Shown in pieces: positions 35,760 through 47,799 of a DNA stretch of 64,000 nt. The stretch is from Cepaea nemoralis (Eukaryota > Mollusca > Gastropoda > Stylommatophora > Helicidae). Where the stretch lies: contig JACEFZ010025087.1 in NCBI GenBank assembly GCA_014155875.1, forward strand, positions 329,001 to 393,000, in the 5' to 3' direction. The translations under genes were made by a program, and so were the position numbers. The first letter of the stretch is position 1, and each line of letters begins with the position of its first letter. Below the pieces are notes generated by a model. The model made no database searches. It saw only the letters and a program-made list of their open reading frames with translations, and was not told where the DNA came from.

Positions 35760-35885
35760 TATATTGATATAGAATGGGTTGTTGAAATGTTGGTATACAT
35801 GTCGGGCTATTGGAATGTTGGTATACATGTCGGGCTATTGGAATGTTGGTATACATGTCGGGCTATTAGAATGTTGGCACAATAT
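35760..35885. repeat. Short 28-bp tandem repeat
   Basis: About four copies of 'gttggtatacatgtcgggct' plus attggaat, followed by a T-run at 35894-35906. Confidence 0.85.
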
Positions 35886-36069
35886 GAATTGGGTTTTTTT
35901 TTTTTTCAATGTTGGCACAGAACGGGTTGTTGACATGTTGGTATAAATGGCAGTTGTTGATGACCAGAGTTTGAAACTTCTACATCAAGCGAAGTGAGTG
36001 AAGGACCTTCAGCGCACCTGCCACACCGTCTGTGTGCATGACGCACACCTACACACTCATAAGTGTACA

Positions 36070-36070
36070 C

Positions 36071-36107
<37 letters not shown>

Positions 36108-36112
36108 AAAAA
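36070..36112. repeat. (CA)n microsatellite
   Basis: A CA tract of about 15 repeats. The - frame reading (CVCVCV) is a repeat artefact. Confidence 0.9.
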
Positions 36113-36275
36113 CACATTTACTCAGTAAATTGTTTTCGCCTGCTGTGAAGATGGTTCATGATTGCTCACCGTAAGACGCGAAAGGTCAGAAATGCGAAAA
36201 CCAGGTAAAAGCTGCGGTCTCGAAAGTCTTCACCGTATGGTTCTTATTACTTTAAGTTACTGTCATTTTGCTTTT

Positions 36276-36276
<1 letters not shown>

Positions 36277-36361
<85 letters not shown>

Positions 36362-36385
36362 TTCTTTCTTTCTTTCTTTCTTTCA
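36277..36385. repeat. (CT)n tract followed by (CTTT)n
   Basis: Uninterrupted CT repeat of about 80 bp, then ctttctttctttc. Polypurine/polypyrimidine tracts of this size can adopt triplex structures. The RE-rich and SL-rich open frames over it are artefacts. Confidence 0.95.
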
Positions 36386-36399
36386 GAGGTAGTACAGAT

Positions 36400-36752
36400 T
36401 TGTGCCAGTCCTTCCCTTCTCCTGACAGATGCCATAGTAGCACAACCTCCCAGTCGCGGTCAATATTGTTTTATGTTAACATCATTTAGCTATCTCTTTT
36501 TGAATAGCAATTCTCCCCCTCTCTTCCCCATGTAATGTTGTATTTTAGTTATTCTGCGACCAAGTAACTTGAATATAAGGCAATAGCACGGATATTTGTT
36601 CCCCAAGGTTAGCCAGCGCTTGTCGTATATTATCCCCTGCCTGCACGTAGCTAGTATGCCCGCTTCAATCAGATTCAGATCGGTTTATGTGAACGGCTAA
36701 TAAGACATATAATACTAGTACAAAGACATAGATTAGGACAAGACTTGATTAT
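36400..36752. other. Spacer between microsatellites
   Basis: Non-repetitive; nothing recognised. Confidence 0.35.
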
Positions 36753-36761
36753 ATATTAGTC

Positions 36762-36973
<212 letters not shown>

Positions 36974-36974
36974 G

Positions 36975-37560
36975 AGAAAGAGTAAGTGAGTGAGACGATG
37001 GAGAGAATCGTGCTAAAGTATTTATTGAACGCGTACTAAGACAGACGGATAGCGACAACACGTCTGAATCAGCGTGGGCACGGCTTGTTGAACAGAGCAA
37101 GGGATTTCTGTGCTGCTGTATTTACTGGGATTTATTTTTTCGTGGGAAAGTTGGAGTTTCCTTCATTGTTAGATTTGGGTACCGTAACAGCGGAGTGCAC
37201 CCGTGATATTTTGTTAGTCTCCGCTGGTCGTATTTATATGTAAATAGTGTAGTATGCCAGCTCAAATCAGTCTCAGAGATGCGTTTTTATTCCCAGTGAT
37301 GCGTGTTTGTTTACGTACTGCTATGCACAGACAGCTTTAAATAGACAGGAGCTAGAGGGGCGCCTCATACTGGAGTGTAGGAGATGGATGGGAGTGTTTT
37401 GTTTCTTGATACGGAGTTTATGAATGGCGGTGTAGCATAGCAGTGCATGGTGTGTAGTGTATCTTAAGTGCGTGTTTATAAGAGAAGCGGTGTCTGAGAG
37501 TTAAGCCATCGTTAATGTCACGCTGTTTCCTATACATAGACAATTTGAATCTTGCTGGCA
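36975..37560. other. Unannotated sequence
   Basis: No recognised coding, repeat or RNA feature. Open frames here are short and without motifs. Confidence 0.35.
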
Positions 37561-37564
37561 TCAA

Positions 37565-38115
37565 GCTTCCTAGGGTTATCATCATCATGTGCCATGCCGG
37601 CAAGCGTGGGCAGGCATGTTATGCCAACTCACTCGATTATCAGAGTCGTGGATCAGCTCAGTGTTCTTGTCTCGACCATACAACTCTGTGGCGAAGTGGT
37701 CAAGTCGTTTGACTCGTGCTCCGAAGGTTGTGGGTTCGATTCCGGGCCGCACTGGGTTTACGAGTTAAATGTTTCGGAGACTCATGCGGGTCGTCGCTAA
37801 AAGCTACGGAGTTCGTGCTTTGCGCGACGCTTTCTGTGCTGCGGAAAGAGACCGAGCCATATGGGATAAAACCCGGTGCAATGAAGTCGATCCTGTTGAC
37901 TTTTAAGCGACTTTTTGTTTTAACGTCATCCATATATTTACTTATCTGCCCTCCCCTTGTTCTCATCCCCTCGATCTTGCCACCAATGTTCTCCAATTTA
38001 TTTCTTCTCATAACGTGACCAAATAATTTGTGACTGTCTACGCCTAATTTTTCTAAACAAGTTTGCGGTTTTCATTGGTTTCTTGTAGGACCTGATCACT
38101 GGTTTTCTCCTAGGG
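37565..38115 (-). mobile_element. 5'-truncated RTE-like LINE fragment carrying a SINE
   Basis: Reverse-oriented relative of the 3' end of LINE 7495-11402. The right part encodes RRNKLENIGGKIEGMRTRGG and the TKSDQ-like upstream block; the left part carries the complement of the terminal segment (ccacgactctgataatcgag on -). A tRNA-headed SINE (37685-37905) splits the two parts. Confidence 0.85.
37685..37905 (+). mobile_element. tRNA-derived SINE (family D)
   Basis: The head carries a textbook pol III internal promoter: A box tggcgaagtgg at 37689-37699 and B box ggttcgattcc at 37733-37743, 33 bases apart. A non-tRNA body follows (ctacggagttcgtgctttgc, later aagagaccgagccatatggg). It is inserted in a LINE fragment. 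A reverse-oriented relative of the body lies at about 54713-54790. Being + oriented, its internal promoter points with the host gene. Confidence 0.85.
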
Positions 38116-38382
38116 TAGATGTAACGGGTCATGCCTGTGTTTGTGATTTGTATTGTGTTGTTTACATGAAACAAGACAGTGCGTGTACATGGGTGCACCC
38201 ATGAGACTACAGGGTGATACGTGCACTTCGAGTGCACACACAGGCAATATCTGTGCAGTCTGCCTCGTGGTGATTGCAGCATTAACCAATACTCGATCGT
38301 TAATTGTCGATTCTTGTTTATTGTGACGTTCTAGTTTGACAGGACAACCTCGACACACCGGGGAAAGCAGGCGATAACGTAG

Positions 38383-38540
38383 AAGTATTTCTTGGCTGTC
38401 CAGGAAAGTGTGTTATGCACTCACAGGTCAGGTGAAGTATTTCTTGGCTGTCCAGGAAAGTGTGTTATGCACTCACAGGTCAGCGTGAAGTATTTCTTGG
38501 CTGTCCAGGAAAGTGTGTTATGCACTCACAGGTCAGCGTG
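38383..38540. repeat. 53-bp tandem repeat, 3 copies
   Basis: Three near-identical copies of 'gaagtatttcttggctgtcc' through aggaaagtgtgttatgcact to cacaggtcagcgt. Confidence 0.93.
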
Positions 38541-38544
38541 CCCG

Positions 38545-38880
38545 ACTTGGACATGCACGTGTGTCTGGTCGGGTTTGCTGCCCCTAGGACAACTTGGTAA
38601 ATCGACATCACAATATAACTGTGATCGATGCATGAATGACTCTTGTATTATACAGCATATATGGTAACGCTAAAGAGGGCTTGGTTCATACACATGTTCT
38701 TTACTCAAACATATGTCAGTTGTTTCTAATCATACATATGTCACTGGTTTCTGTTGTTATACATATGTCAGTGGTTAAAGTAGTCATTGGTAAAATGGAA
38801 GATTCCATTAACTGTACTGAAAACTGGTGCGATTCTTCAGCCACCTTTGAAACTATAGGTTGCTCTGACCGCATCCGAAA
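38545..38880. other. Unannotated sequence with small repeats
   Basis: Contains three loose copies of an acatatgtcagtgg-type segment (38708-38775). No gene recognised. Confidence 0.4.
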
Positions 38881-38884
38881 CTAG

Positions 38885-40595
38885 AGATGTTCTTGGGCAC
38901 ATTTAAACTAGAGGTGTGTTTAGTTAGGTATGTGATCTGTTAAGTCAGGTATGAGATCTGTTTAGCCGAGGTATGAGATCTGTTTAGTCAGGTATGACAT
39001 CTGTTTAGTCAGGTATGGGATCTGTTAAGTCAAGTATGGGATCTGTTTAGTCAGGTATGGGTCTGTTAAGTCAGGTATGAGATCTGTTTAGCCGAGGTAT
39101 GGGTCTGTTAAGTCAGGTATGAGATAGGTTTAGTCGGGGTATGAGACCTGTTTAGCAGGGGTGGGAGATATGTTTAGCCGAGATATGAGATCTTTTTAGT
39201 CAGGTATGAGATGTCTTTAGTCGGGTATGGAATCTGTTTAGTCAGGTATGAAATCGGTTTAGCCGAGGTATGAGATCTATTTAGCCTAGCTATGAGATCT
39301 GTTTAGTCGACGTATGAGATCGTTTAGTCATGTATGAGATCTGTTTAGTCAAGTATGGGATATGTTTAGCCGAGGTATGAGATCTGTTTAGTCAGGTATG
39401 GGATCTGTTTTTTCGGGGTATGAGATCTGTTTAGTTATATATGTTTAGGTTTAGGTTATGAGATATGTTTAATTATATCTGTTATAGGTAGGAATTATAT
39501 CTGTTTAAGTAGGTATGAGGTCTGTTTATGTATGTATGAGATCTGTTTAGCCGAGGTAAAAGATCTATTTAATCGAGGTATGAGGTATCTTTAATCGAGG
39601 TATGGTATCTTTTTAGTCGTGGTATGAGATCTGTTTAGTCAGATATGAACGAACGAACGAATTATATCTGTTCAGGTAGGTATGACAACAGAAATGAGGT
39701 TCCTTAGAAGAATACTCAACGTATCAAGAAGAGATAAGATCAGAAATGAAGAAATCAGGACTAAAGTGGGGGTTAAAGCTGCTCTAGATTTTATTAGAAA
39801 GCAGCAAGTCAAATGGTTTGGCCATGCAATGATGTACAGACCAGATGGAAACAGAGGAAGAGGCCGACCACGTAAACGTTTGACGGAGGGAATAACAGAA
39901 TCCATGGGAATGTCGATATACGAAGCCCATAACCGGGCACTCTCACGAAGTTTATACTTCACCTCGACACCGCAAGGTACAAGAGGAACATGATGAGATG
40001 AGGTAGGTATGAGGTCTGTTTAGCCGTGGTAAGAGATCTGTTTAATCGAGGTTTGAGTTCTGTTTAATCGAAGTATGAGGTCTGTTTAGTCAGGTATGAG
40101 GTATGTTTAGTCGATGTATGAGATCTAGATATGAGGACTGTTTAGTCAGTAATCAGGTCTGTTTAACCGAGTTTTGAGACATTTTAGCCGAGGTATGAGA
40201 TCTTTTAGCCGAGATATAGGATCTTTTAGCCGAGATATGGGATCTGTTTATCCAAGGTATGAGATACTTTACATAGGTATGATATCTCTTTAGTCAGGTA
40301 TGAGGTCTGTTTAGTCAGGTATGAGGTCTGTTTAGTCAAATATGAGGTCAGTTTAGTCAGTTACGAGGTCGGTTTAGCCAGACATGACGTTCGTTTAGTT
40401 AGGTACGAGGTTTCTTTAGTCAGGTATGAGGTTTGCTTAGTTAGGTGTGAGAATGTTTAGTCGAGGGATGAGATCTAGATATGATAACTGTTTAGTCACG
40501 TATCAGGTCTGTTGAGTCGAATTATTTGGTCTCTTAGTCAGGTATGAGATCTGTTTAGTCAGGTGTGACATTTGTTTAATCGAGGCTGGAGGGCC
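38885..40595. repeat. Degenerate minisatellite, ~21-bp unit, interrupted by a LINE
   Basis: Unit gtatgagatctgtttagtca with changes in most copies (ccgagg, tcgggg). Much more diverged than the arrays at 12-33 kb. A 315-bp LINE fragment (39686-40000) sits inside it. Confidence 0.9.
39686..40000 (+). mobile_element. 5'-truncated copy of the 58.7-62 kb LINE
   Basis: Very similar to the end of the - strand LINE. It encodes MRFLRRILNVSRRDKIRNEE, AALDFIRKQQVKWFGHA and the YEAHNRALSRSLYFTSTPQG end, with the tgatgagatgag tail. It is flanked by aggtaggtatga at 39674-39685 and 40001-40012, a 12-bp target-site duplication. Relative to the longer copy it lacks 36 bp after GHA; the deletion boundaries share the bases gcaa. 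The high identity indicates recent insertion. Confidence 0.9.
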
Positions 40596-40849
40596 AAGTA
40601 CACAAACATGTTACATCTCCATTTGTCATATTTGATAACGCTAGAGCTTGGACATCAATGCCATTAGTATTCGGTGTGGGTTAAGTCTCATGTGTATTGT
40701 CAGCTCTTACCCGTAAATTTGTTTCCCTTGTAGTCAAACCTTTTGCATTTTCACACTTTTACGGGAATCCCCTCAGCTGTGATAGAGCGGCGTTAGTTCA
40801 CGCCCCCTGCTTGCATAAAGCGAGGAGAAAAGACTGAAAACACAAATTC

Positions 40850-40862
40850 CCCCTCCCTCCCT

Positions 40863-40943
<81 letters not shown>
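40850..40943. repeat. (CCCT)n then (CT)n microsatellite
   Basis: cctccctccctccctccct followed by about 75 bp of pure ct. Confidence 0.95.
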
Positions 40944-40947
<4 letters not shown>

Positions 40948-41254
40948 CTGTCTCACCAGGTATACAGCAGCCTTGTCAGCACTCTCCGCTGTACCTAGCG
41001 TCAGCGTATTTATGTTGGTACTTTCCCGGGTTGGTTAGTCAGCTGTTCTACTCTCACTACTTTACTTGCCTGTGCAAGCACGGCAGGATCACTAGCTATT
41101 CCGTGTGTCTGGTTGCCAGCGTCTACATTACCGTTTGTCCTATCCGGTAATATCAGCTGAATCCTGGTTTCTCCTTAACTGCTCTGTTGATGTATTATTA
41201 TCTTCAGTTATTGATGCGAGCCTCAACTCATAGTCCACATTTGCCATAAAGTGT

Positions 41255-42500
41255 AACAGAGAGAAAAAATGAATCTAACCATGGAAATACGACCTTCCTC
41301 TACACCTCATCCCAGTAGAATCTATCCATGGGAATATCGTGGCCTCCTCCATATCCCGACGGAATCTATCCATGGGAATATCGTGATGTGTCCCACCTGA
41401 TATAATCTATCTGCGGGAATACCGTGACATGTGCCACTTGATATAATCTATCCGCGGGAATACCATGACATGTCCCACCTGATATAATCTATCCGCGGGA
41501 ATACCATGACATGTCCCACCTGATATAATCTATCCGCATGAATACCGTGATATGTCCCACCTGATATAATCTATCCATGGGAATACCGTGATGTGTCCCA
41601 CCTGATATAATCTATCCATGGGAATACCGTGATGTGTCCCACCTGATATAATCTATCCATGGGAATACCGTGACGTGTCCCACCTGATATAATCTATCCG
41701 TGGGAATACCGTGATGTGTCCCACCTGATATAATCTATCCATGGGAATACCGTGATGTGTCCCACCTGATATAATCTATCCATGGGAATATGGTCAAATG
41801 TCCCACCTGATATAATCTATCCGCGGGAATACGGTTATGTGTCCCACCTGATATAATCTTTCAGTGCTAATACAGTGATATGTTCCACCTGATATAATCT
41901 ATCCACGGGAATACGGTTATGTGTCCCACCTGATATAATCTATCAGTGGGAATACCGTGATGTGTCCCACCTGATATAATCTGTCCATGGGAATACCGTG
42001 ATGTGTCCCACATGATATAATCTATCCGCGGGAATACGGTTATGTGTCCCACCTGATATAATCTATCAGTGAGAATACCGTGATGTGTCCCACCTGATAT
42101 AATCTGTCCATGGGAATACCGTGATGTGTCCCACCTGATATAATCTATCCATGGGAATACCGTGATGTGTACCACCTGATATAATCTATCAGTGGGAATA
42201 CCGTAATGTGTCTCGCTTGATATAATCTATCCGCGGGAATACCGTGATGTGTCCCACCTGATATAATCTATGAATGGGAATACCGTGATATGTCCCGCTT
42301 GATATAATCTATTCACGGGAATACCGTGATGTGTCCCACCTGATATAATCTGTCAATGAGAACACCGTGACACCCCCTCCCCCTCTCCTCACAATAGAAT
42401 CTGATCATGGAATACCATGACCTTTTCTCCTTGAATGAATCTAACCATGGGGACACCGCAAAACCGGTAGAATCTATTCATGGGACTACCGTTACCGTTG
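41255..42500. repeat. Minisatellite array, 41-bp unit, about 28 copies
   Basis: Unit 'aatctatccatgggaatacc' plus gtgatgtgtcccacctgatat, period 41 bp. Copies vary mainly in the ccatggg/ccgcggg/cagtggg and gtgatgtg/ggttatgtg positions. Edges are degenerate. Confidence 0.95.
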
Positions 42501-42504
42501 CTCC

Positions 42505-43200
42505 TCTGTGTAATCTATCCATCTAATCCTTGGTCGTCCTCTAACTGTGTAGCTTGATCTTGTTTGACACACAACGACAGCTGATGGGCCTCATTCTCAC
42601 AAGATTTCCGAACAGATTTATGTCTTGGTTCTCTACAAATTCATTCAGGAAGAAGTACTGGTGATAATTCTAAGGTCGTCATTTTCACTCTATCTCCTCT
42701 AGTTAAGCCATTGATTCTCTACCATTTTGTGTAATCCATAATGAGTTGCCTCTTTTGTAATTTAGCTAGCGTCTGTGTTTGGCGCTGGTGACAGTACCGA
42801 TAGAAATGTGCATTGCATTTCTGTCATCCGCACTAAAATAGACATTCACCGAAATATATTACATTAGAAAATTTTTAATCTACTCCTGCGCTCCATAATG
42901 CATCATTGCATAAAAGGAGCTGATTATGCGTATACTTATGTAGGGCAATGAGCGGGAATATAACATGGGCTCACGATTTCCAGATTAGTTCCATTTGAAT
43001 GTTTTGTTGTATACAGAAAAAAGGTCAGTAGCAATGCAGCAAAGCACTTGACTTGAACACTGGCTCCGTGTAAAGCGCCGGTAACAGAGGTTCAGCATCT
43101 GTCTGTGCAAAAGTATTCCTTTGTGGTGGAACTTCTCCCTTGATTTATGTCGAGGAAACGTTCTTTAAGTATCAGCTGCCCTCCGCAACATTCATGACAT
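42505..43200. other. Unannotated intronic sequence
   Basis: Complex sequence with no recognised gene, repeat or transposon. Confidence 0.35.
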
Positions 43201-43204
43201 GCGA

Positions 43205-43420
43205 ATCTCGTCTACAAATTCTGCATTCATGAACACACGATGGACTCAACTATAAATTCTGCATTCATGAACACACGATGGACTCGACTATAAATTCTGC
43301 ATTCATGAACACACGATGGACTCGACTATAAATTCTGCATTCATGAACACACGATGGACTCGACTATAAATTCTAAATTCACAAGCACACGTAAACCTCG
43401 TCTATAAATTCTGCAAGACG
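43205..43420. repeat. 38-bp tandem repeat, about 5 copies
   Basis: Copies of 'ctataaattctgcattcatg' plus aacacacgatggactcga, with a degenerate last copy. Confidence 0.92.
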
Positions 43421-43429
43421 TTTCTAGTT

Positions 43430-44063
43430 GCCCTTTGCGCGTTCTTAAGTTAGAGCGCGTGCCTGCGTGTAGGCATTTGTTTCTCTTAAGTCATGTTGAC
43501 ATTATTACCGAAGAGCAAAGCGTGGTGTATCGTAACTCATTGTATCGCGTGTAGTTACTACTTTAGAGTAATAACTGTCTGCCAAAGAATACGTTATAAT
43601 AACAACTGCCTGGGGTAAACAGAATATATGAAATACTACACAGATGCATTTTGTGGATTTTACCAAGCTTTAGGGCAGAATAGCTAACCTGGATTATGCA
43701 ATTGTCACGTTAATATTTTATTTTAAATCCCGTTCCCAAGGATGTTATCTGGAGCCCTTAAAAAAAAACAACCCTGATCTCTGTGTGGGGAGAATAACAC
43801 ATATCACGCTGAGAATCACAAACACCACACCCAGACTCAAATGTGGCGATATGTTTTTGAATGTTTGCATGTCTACCAGTGTTCTTGTTTTGTGACTTCT
43901 TTAGTATATGTAGTTGTTTCTAAACAGTCTTTCTGAGCTGCCATATGCGATCTTCATTAGCTGTTAGTTGTCCAATTTATTAGTTCAAATGTTTCTGGTA
44001 AAGTACGAACGTGCAGTGCCCTTGCACGCAGCAGTCATCCCTGGCTTGACACCATCAGAACAT
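43430..44063 (+). promoter_or_regulatory. Candidate upstream region of the alternative first exon
   Basis: Non-repetitive sequence directly upstream of the ATG exon at 44144, bordered by minisatellites. It is the only place a promoter for the short isoform could lie if that exon is first. I see no clear TATA box or other core element, so this is positional inference only. Confidence 0.3.
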
Positions 44064-44111
44064 ATGCTGCTCGTTTCGTGGTGGCTGGTGTATTCTTGCA
44101 AAAATCGCTAG
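44064..44111 (+). CDS. Possible 15-codon upstream ORF
   Basis: ATG at 44064 opens a frame reading MLLVSWWLVYSCKNR and stops at TAG 44109-44111, 32 bases before the ATG at 44144. If transcription starts upstream of 44064 it would act as a short uORF ahead of the alternative first coding exon. The start site is unknown. Confidence 0.3.
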   Translation: MLLVSWWLVYSCKNR

Positions 44112-44143
44112 AGTTGTGGTTGGTTAGTTTGTGTTTCTTTAAA

Positions 44144-44270
44144 ATGCCCAGTGATAAGGGAGACCCATTACCTCCGTCCTTGTTGACAACGAATATAACA
44201 TCAACAACCATGACTCACAATCAGAGTAAAGGAAAGGCAATCTTTAAAGACATCAGGAACACAATGAAAG
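44144..44270 (+). CDS. MTUS1-like: MTUS-like alternative first coding exon
   Basis: ATG at 44144 in the context aaaATGc (A at -3) opens 42 codons (MPSDKGDPLPPSLL..., later KGKAIFKDIRNTMK) and one extra base, ending at a perfect donor gtaagt (44271). The phase-1 end is identical to exon c at 21246, so both can splice to 49715 and give the same ELHKQHRNK continuation. The frame extends upstream only to non-ATG codons, hence 44144 as start. Vertebrate MTUS1 has such internal promoters giving short isoforms with private N-termini and the shared coiled coil. Not seen: a promoter, or an acceptor that would make it internal. Confidence 0.7.
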
Positions 44271-44479
44271 GTAAGTTGCCATCATTTAATGCTAATGGCA
44301 TTGTGTGTTGTTTTTGTTGTAGCCACAACATAGGCATATAATTATAATAACACTTAACCGTGTTGTAAGAGCAACAAAAGTAACTCTCGTGCATGCGATT
44401 CCGTACAGAAGATCAGTGGTTCTCAACCTTTTCCCCACCATAGCCCCATTTAAGCATAATTTAACCTATGGCCCTCATA

Positions 44480-44670
44480 AACTTATAGTCAGTTTGATAT
44501 CTCAGTAGATTCTGGTAGAACCTCAAAACGGAGAGGGAAGACCAGGAGAACTTTCAAAAAGATACCGGTGGGAACGATAAGTCGTGTGACTCTTCACTGG
44601 CTGTTGAACGAGGGGATGGGGCGCATATGGGAATGTCCTGAGTGCAGTGATTACGGTTCTTAGCTCAGCT
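44480..44670 (+). mobile_element. RNase H-type LINE 3' end
   Basis: It encodes GKTRRTFKKIPVGTISRVTL and HWLLNEGMGRIWECPECSD, then TAG. This matches the C-terminal block of the family seen at 33429-34030 and 45800-45960. Extreme 5' truncation. Confidence 0.75.
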
Positions 44671-44674
44671 CAGC

Positions 44675-45480
44675 TCTCAGTAGATACTTTACCATGAGTA
44701 CTCGTTAATCTAATCAGGAAAAAAACATGTGAGGACAACATATATTGTTTAAAAAAAAAAAAAAGGAATGTCGATGTTTAGATATATGTAATCTTGGGTT
44801 CGTAAACACTTTAACGTATATGATTTGTAACAAAAGAAAACAAGACTGTCAAAATGGATCTCCAAGACTATCTCCCCCCTCCCTCCCCTCATGATGATAT
44901 TCTGGCTCTTGCTCTTCCTATTAGTATTTCTTTCAACAGGCAGCAATGTCTTTCTATATACACGAAATATTTTAACTGTTTGCCTTTGATTTCATTCAGC
45001 GTTTTCCTAAGGCCCAATTTTTGTAAGACTTCTTTCTTTTATGTTTTCCTCTTCCACGAATCTTCTCAAAATCATTGACAGAACTACATTTCTATAAATT
45101 TAGTTTTCGCCCCCGACTGTTTGATCATTATCCATGTTTTAGTACCGCACATACAGTAATGTGTTCATTATGCATGTTTCATTACCAAGAATACAAAAAT
45201 GAAGAGTCTTACATTCGTCAACAAAATAAACCGTTAACATTAATGCTTGCTGTAGCTGTCAATAAGTACTACTTCTGCTTACCTAATTATATATATCTCA
45301 GTGGGACAAGACAGTTCATTGGAAATATTCAAAGGAATCGCCAAAGTTGGGCTTGGCAAATTATTTGCTTCTCCAAATGATGGCAGTTTTTGCTCTTGGT
45401 TTCTAAAATAGATATCTGTATTTATTACACAATGCCTGTTCTAATCAGCTGATCTTGATGAGTTATTTGATCAGGATAAC
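44675..45480. other. Unannotated intronic sequence
   Basis: Includes an A-run (44752-44764). Open frames of 65-101 codons on both strands show no family features. Confidence 0.35.
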
Positions 45481-45799
45481 TTGTCACATCACTCAGAGAG
45501 CATGCACATGTGTGCCCCGTCTTCGTCAGAAGGTGAAGGTCTAGTGAGTGGCTAGTCGGCTACGTGCGTCTACTTTGTCCTCTGCCACATGCTATCTTGC
45601 TTGCTAGCGCCAAATTAGATTCACGACCCTATCAACCATCTGTGGTCATCGATTTGTGTTTCCTCGTGAAACAGGCTGTCATTTATAGACAGCATCTTGT
45701 CTCTCTGGCTAAATCTTGGTGTTATACCTGGATGTGCTCTGGAGGGATATCATCCCTGTCCACATCCACCAGTATAGTCTGGACAGTACATGCACTTTA

Positions 45800-45985
45800 T
45801 ATCTCACAAGTGCCGACGCTCGGCGCTCAGAGGAAAGGAGAGACGGACATATAATCAGATTGCTACTGGTACTATTGGTGTTGGAACTCTTCGATGGCTG
45901 CTGAGGATGGGGACGGAGCGCCTATGGGAATGCTCCGAATGCTGTGATGTCGGTTCCTAGATCAATCAATCAATCAATCATCTCA
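45800..45985 (+). mobile_element. RNase H-type LINE 3' end with (AATC)n tail
   Basis: It encodes TYNQIATGTIGVGTLRWLLR then MGTERLWECSECCDVGS and TAG, followed by atcaatcaatcaatcaatca, a simple-repeat LINE tail. This is the best preserved of the three 3' ends of this family. Sequence upstream (45480-45800) may belong to it but shows no clear motifs. Confidence 0.78.
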
Positions 45986-46069
45986 CAAGTGTGATGATTC
46001 CATATGTCCATTCATGACAGAGATATCCGGACTGAAACTTTCGGAATATTAGCTGATATTAATTCAGAT

Positions 46070-47015
46070 GTTTAAAGTCAGTTATGATGTTGAGAGTCAG
46101 TTATGATGTTGAGTCATTTATGACGATGATAGTCAGTTAATATGCTGAGAGTCAGTCGTGATGTTGAGTCAGTCATGATGTTAAAAATCAGTTATGATGC
46201 TGAGAGTCAGTTATGATGTTGAGAGTCAGTTATGATGTTGAGCATCAGTTATGATGCTGAGAGTCAGTTATGATGTTGAGCATCAGTTTTGATGCCGAGA
46301 GTCAGTTATGATGTTGAGAGTCAGTTATGATGTTGAGCATCAGTTATGATGCTGAGAGTCAGTTATGATGTTGAGTGTCAGTTATGATGTTGAGAGTCAG
46401 TTATGATGATGAGAGTCAGTTTACTGTTGAGAGTCAGTTATGATGCTGAGAGTCAGTTATACTGTTGAGAGTAAGTTATGATGCCGAGAGTCAGTTATGA
46501 TGCCGAGAGTCAGTTATGATGCCGAGACTCAGTTATGATGCCGAGAGTCAGTTATGATGCCGAGAGTCAGTTATGATGCCGAGAGTCAGCTATGATGCCG
46601 AGAGTCAGTTATGATGCCGAGAGTCACTTATGATGCTGAGAGTCAGTTATGATGCCGAGAGTCAGTTATGATGCCGAGAGTCAGTTATGATGCTGAGAGT
46701 CAGTTATGATGTTGAGAGTCAGTTATGATGTTGAGAGTCAGTTGTGATGTTGAGAATCAGTTATGATGCCGAGAGTCAGTTATGATGCTGAGAGTCAGTT
46801 ATGATGAGAGTCAGTTATGATGCCGAGGGTCAGTTATGATGCCGAGAGTCAGTTATGATGCCGAGAGTCAGTTATGATGCCGAGAGTCAGTTATGATGCC
46901 GAGAGTCAGTTATGATGTTGAGAGTCAGTTATGATGCAGAGAGTCAGTTATGATGCAGAGAGTCAGTTATGATGCCGAGAGTCAGTTATGATGCTGAGAG
47001 TTAGTCATGATTCTT
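46070..47015. repeat. Minisatellite array, 19-bp unit, about 49 copies
   Basis: Unit cagttatgatgctgagagt with variants gccgag, gttgag and gcagag. Because 19 is not a multiple of three, no long open frame results, unlike the neighbouring arrays. Confidence 0.95.
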
Positions 47016-47362
47016 AGGAAAAGTTACGATGACCACCTTATTTAAAGACAGTATGAGCTCTCAGAAAGTAATCTCACAGCTGCATTGACCCCTTTTCCCA
47101 CTGCCACTCTCCTGCTAGATGCCATGCTTCAACATGCTCGGTTCGCTCTTCGATAGCGTTGCCACTCCATCTAGCTATGAAGCCCCACCCCGATCTCTTA
47201 CCTCACCCATCAATCCGCCACTTACTTCTAGCCCACTCTCTTATTGCACCACCTCCTACAATCTCTGCCATGTCCTTTGAGATCTTGGTGATATACTTGT
47301 TCTTGTCTCTGCACGCGTGTATCCACCTCTGTCTCATAGCTTTATTTTCTACTTGCATGATT

Positions 47363-47495
47363 ATCCTCTCTGTCCGGTCATCAACATCCGTTATTATCCT
47401 CTCTGTCCGGTCATTAACACCCGTGATTATCCCCTCTGTCCGGTCATTAACATCCGTGATTATCCCCTCTGTCCTGTCATCAACATCCGTGAAAA
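47363..47495. repeat. 33-bp tandem repeat, 4 copies
   Basis: Copies of 'tctgtccggtcattaacatc' plus cgtgattatcccc. The 152-codon + frame and 105-codon - frame over this stretch are carried mainly by the repeat. Confidence 0.9.
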
Positions 47496-47799
47496 TTCCC
47501 GTCTGCTGCTTTTGCACCACACAAGCGGTTACTTATGTCCAATTATGCCACTTCTGCCCTGTGCTTGTGATACTTGTAATTACATCATTGTTTCATATGT
47601 GTCGAATGTTACATTAATATGTGGGGAAAACTAAAGAATATAAAACTGTGCCATGTCTAACCTAGGATATAACAAAATTGGTGTGTAAAAAAAAATATGC
47701 AAAGTTTAACCCAGAATATTCCTTGGCGAAGGGTTTACGGACGCGTTCGAAACATAGCTGCACGCGATTTGCCAGCAGACCGCGTTGCGTTGGTTTTTT

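Noticed and set aside
37685..37750. Functional tRNA gene
   Set aside because: A and B boxes are perfect, but the acceptor stem does not pair convincingly and the sequence continues into a SINE body inserted in a LINE; it is a tRNA-derived SINE head.
44078..44143. Longer N-terminus of the alternative first exon starting at 44078
   Set aside because: The codon at 44078 is GTG, not ATG; the first in-frame ATG with good context is 44144.
47159..47617. 152-codon + frame as a gene
   Set aside because: Most of it is the 33-bp repeat and low-complexity Leu/Ser sequence; a 105-codon - frame is equally open.
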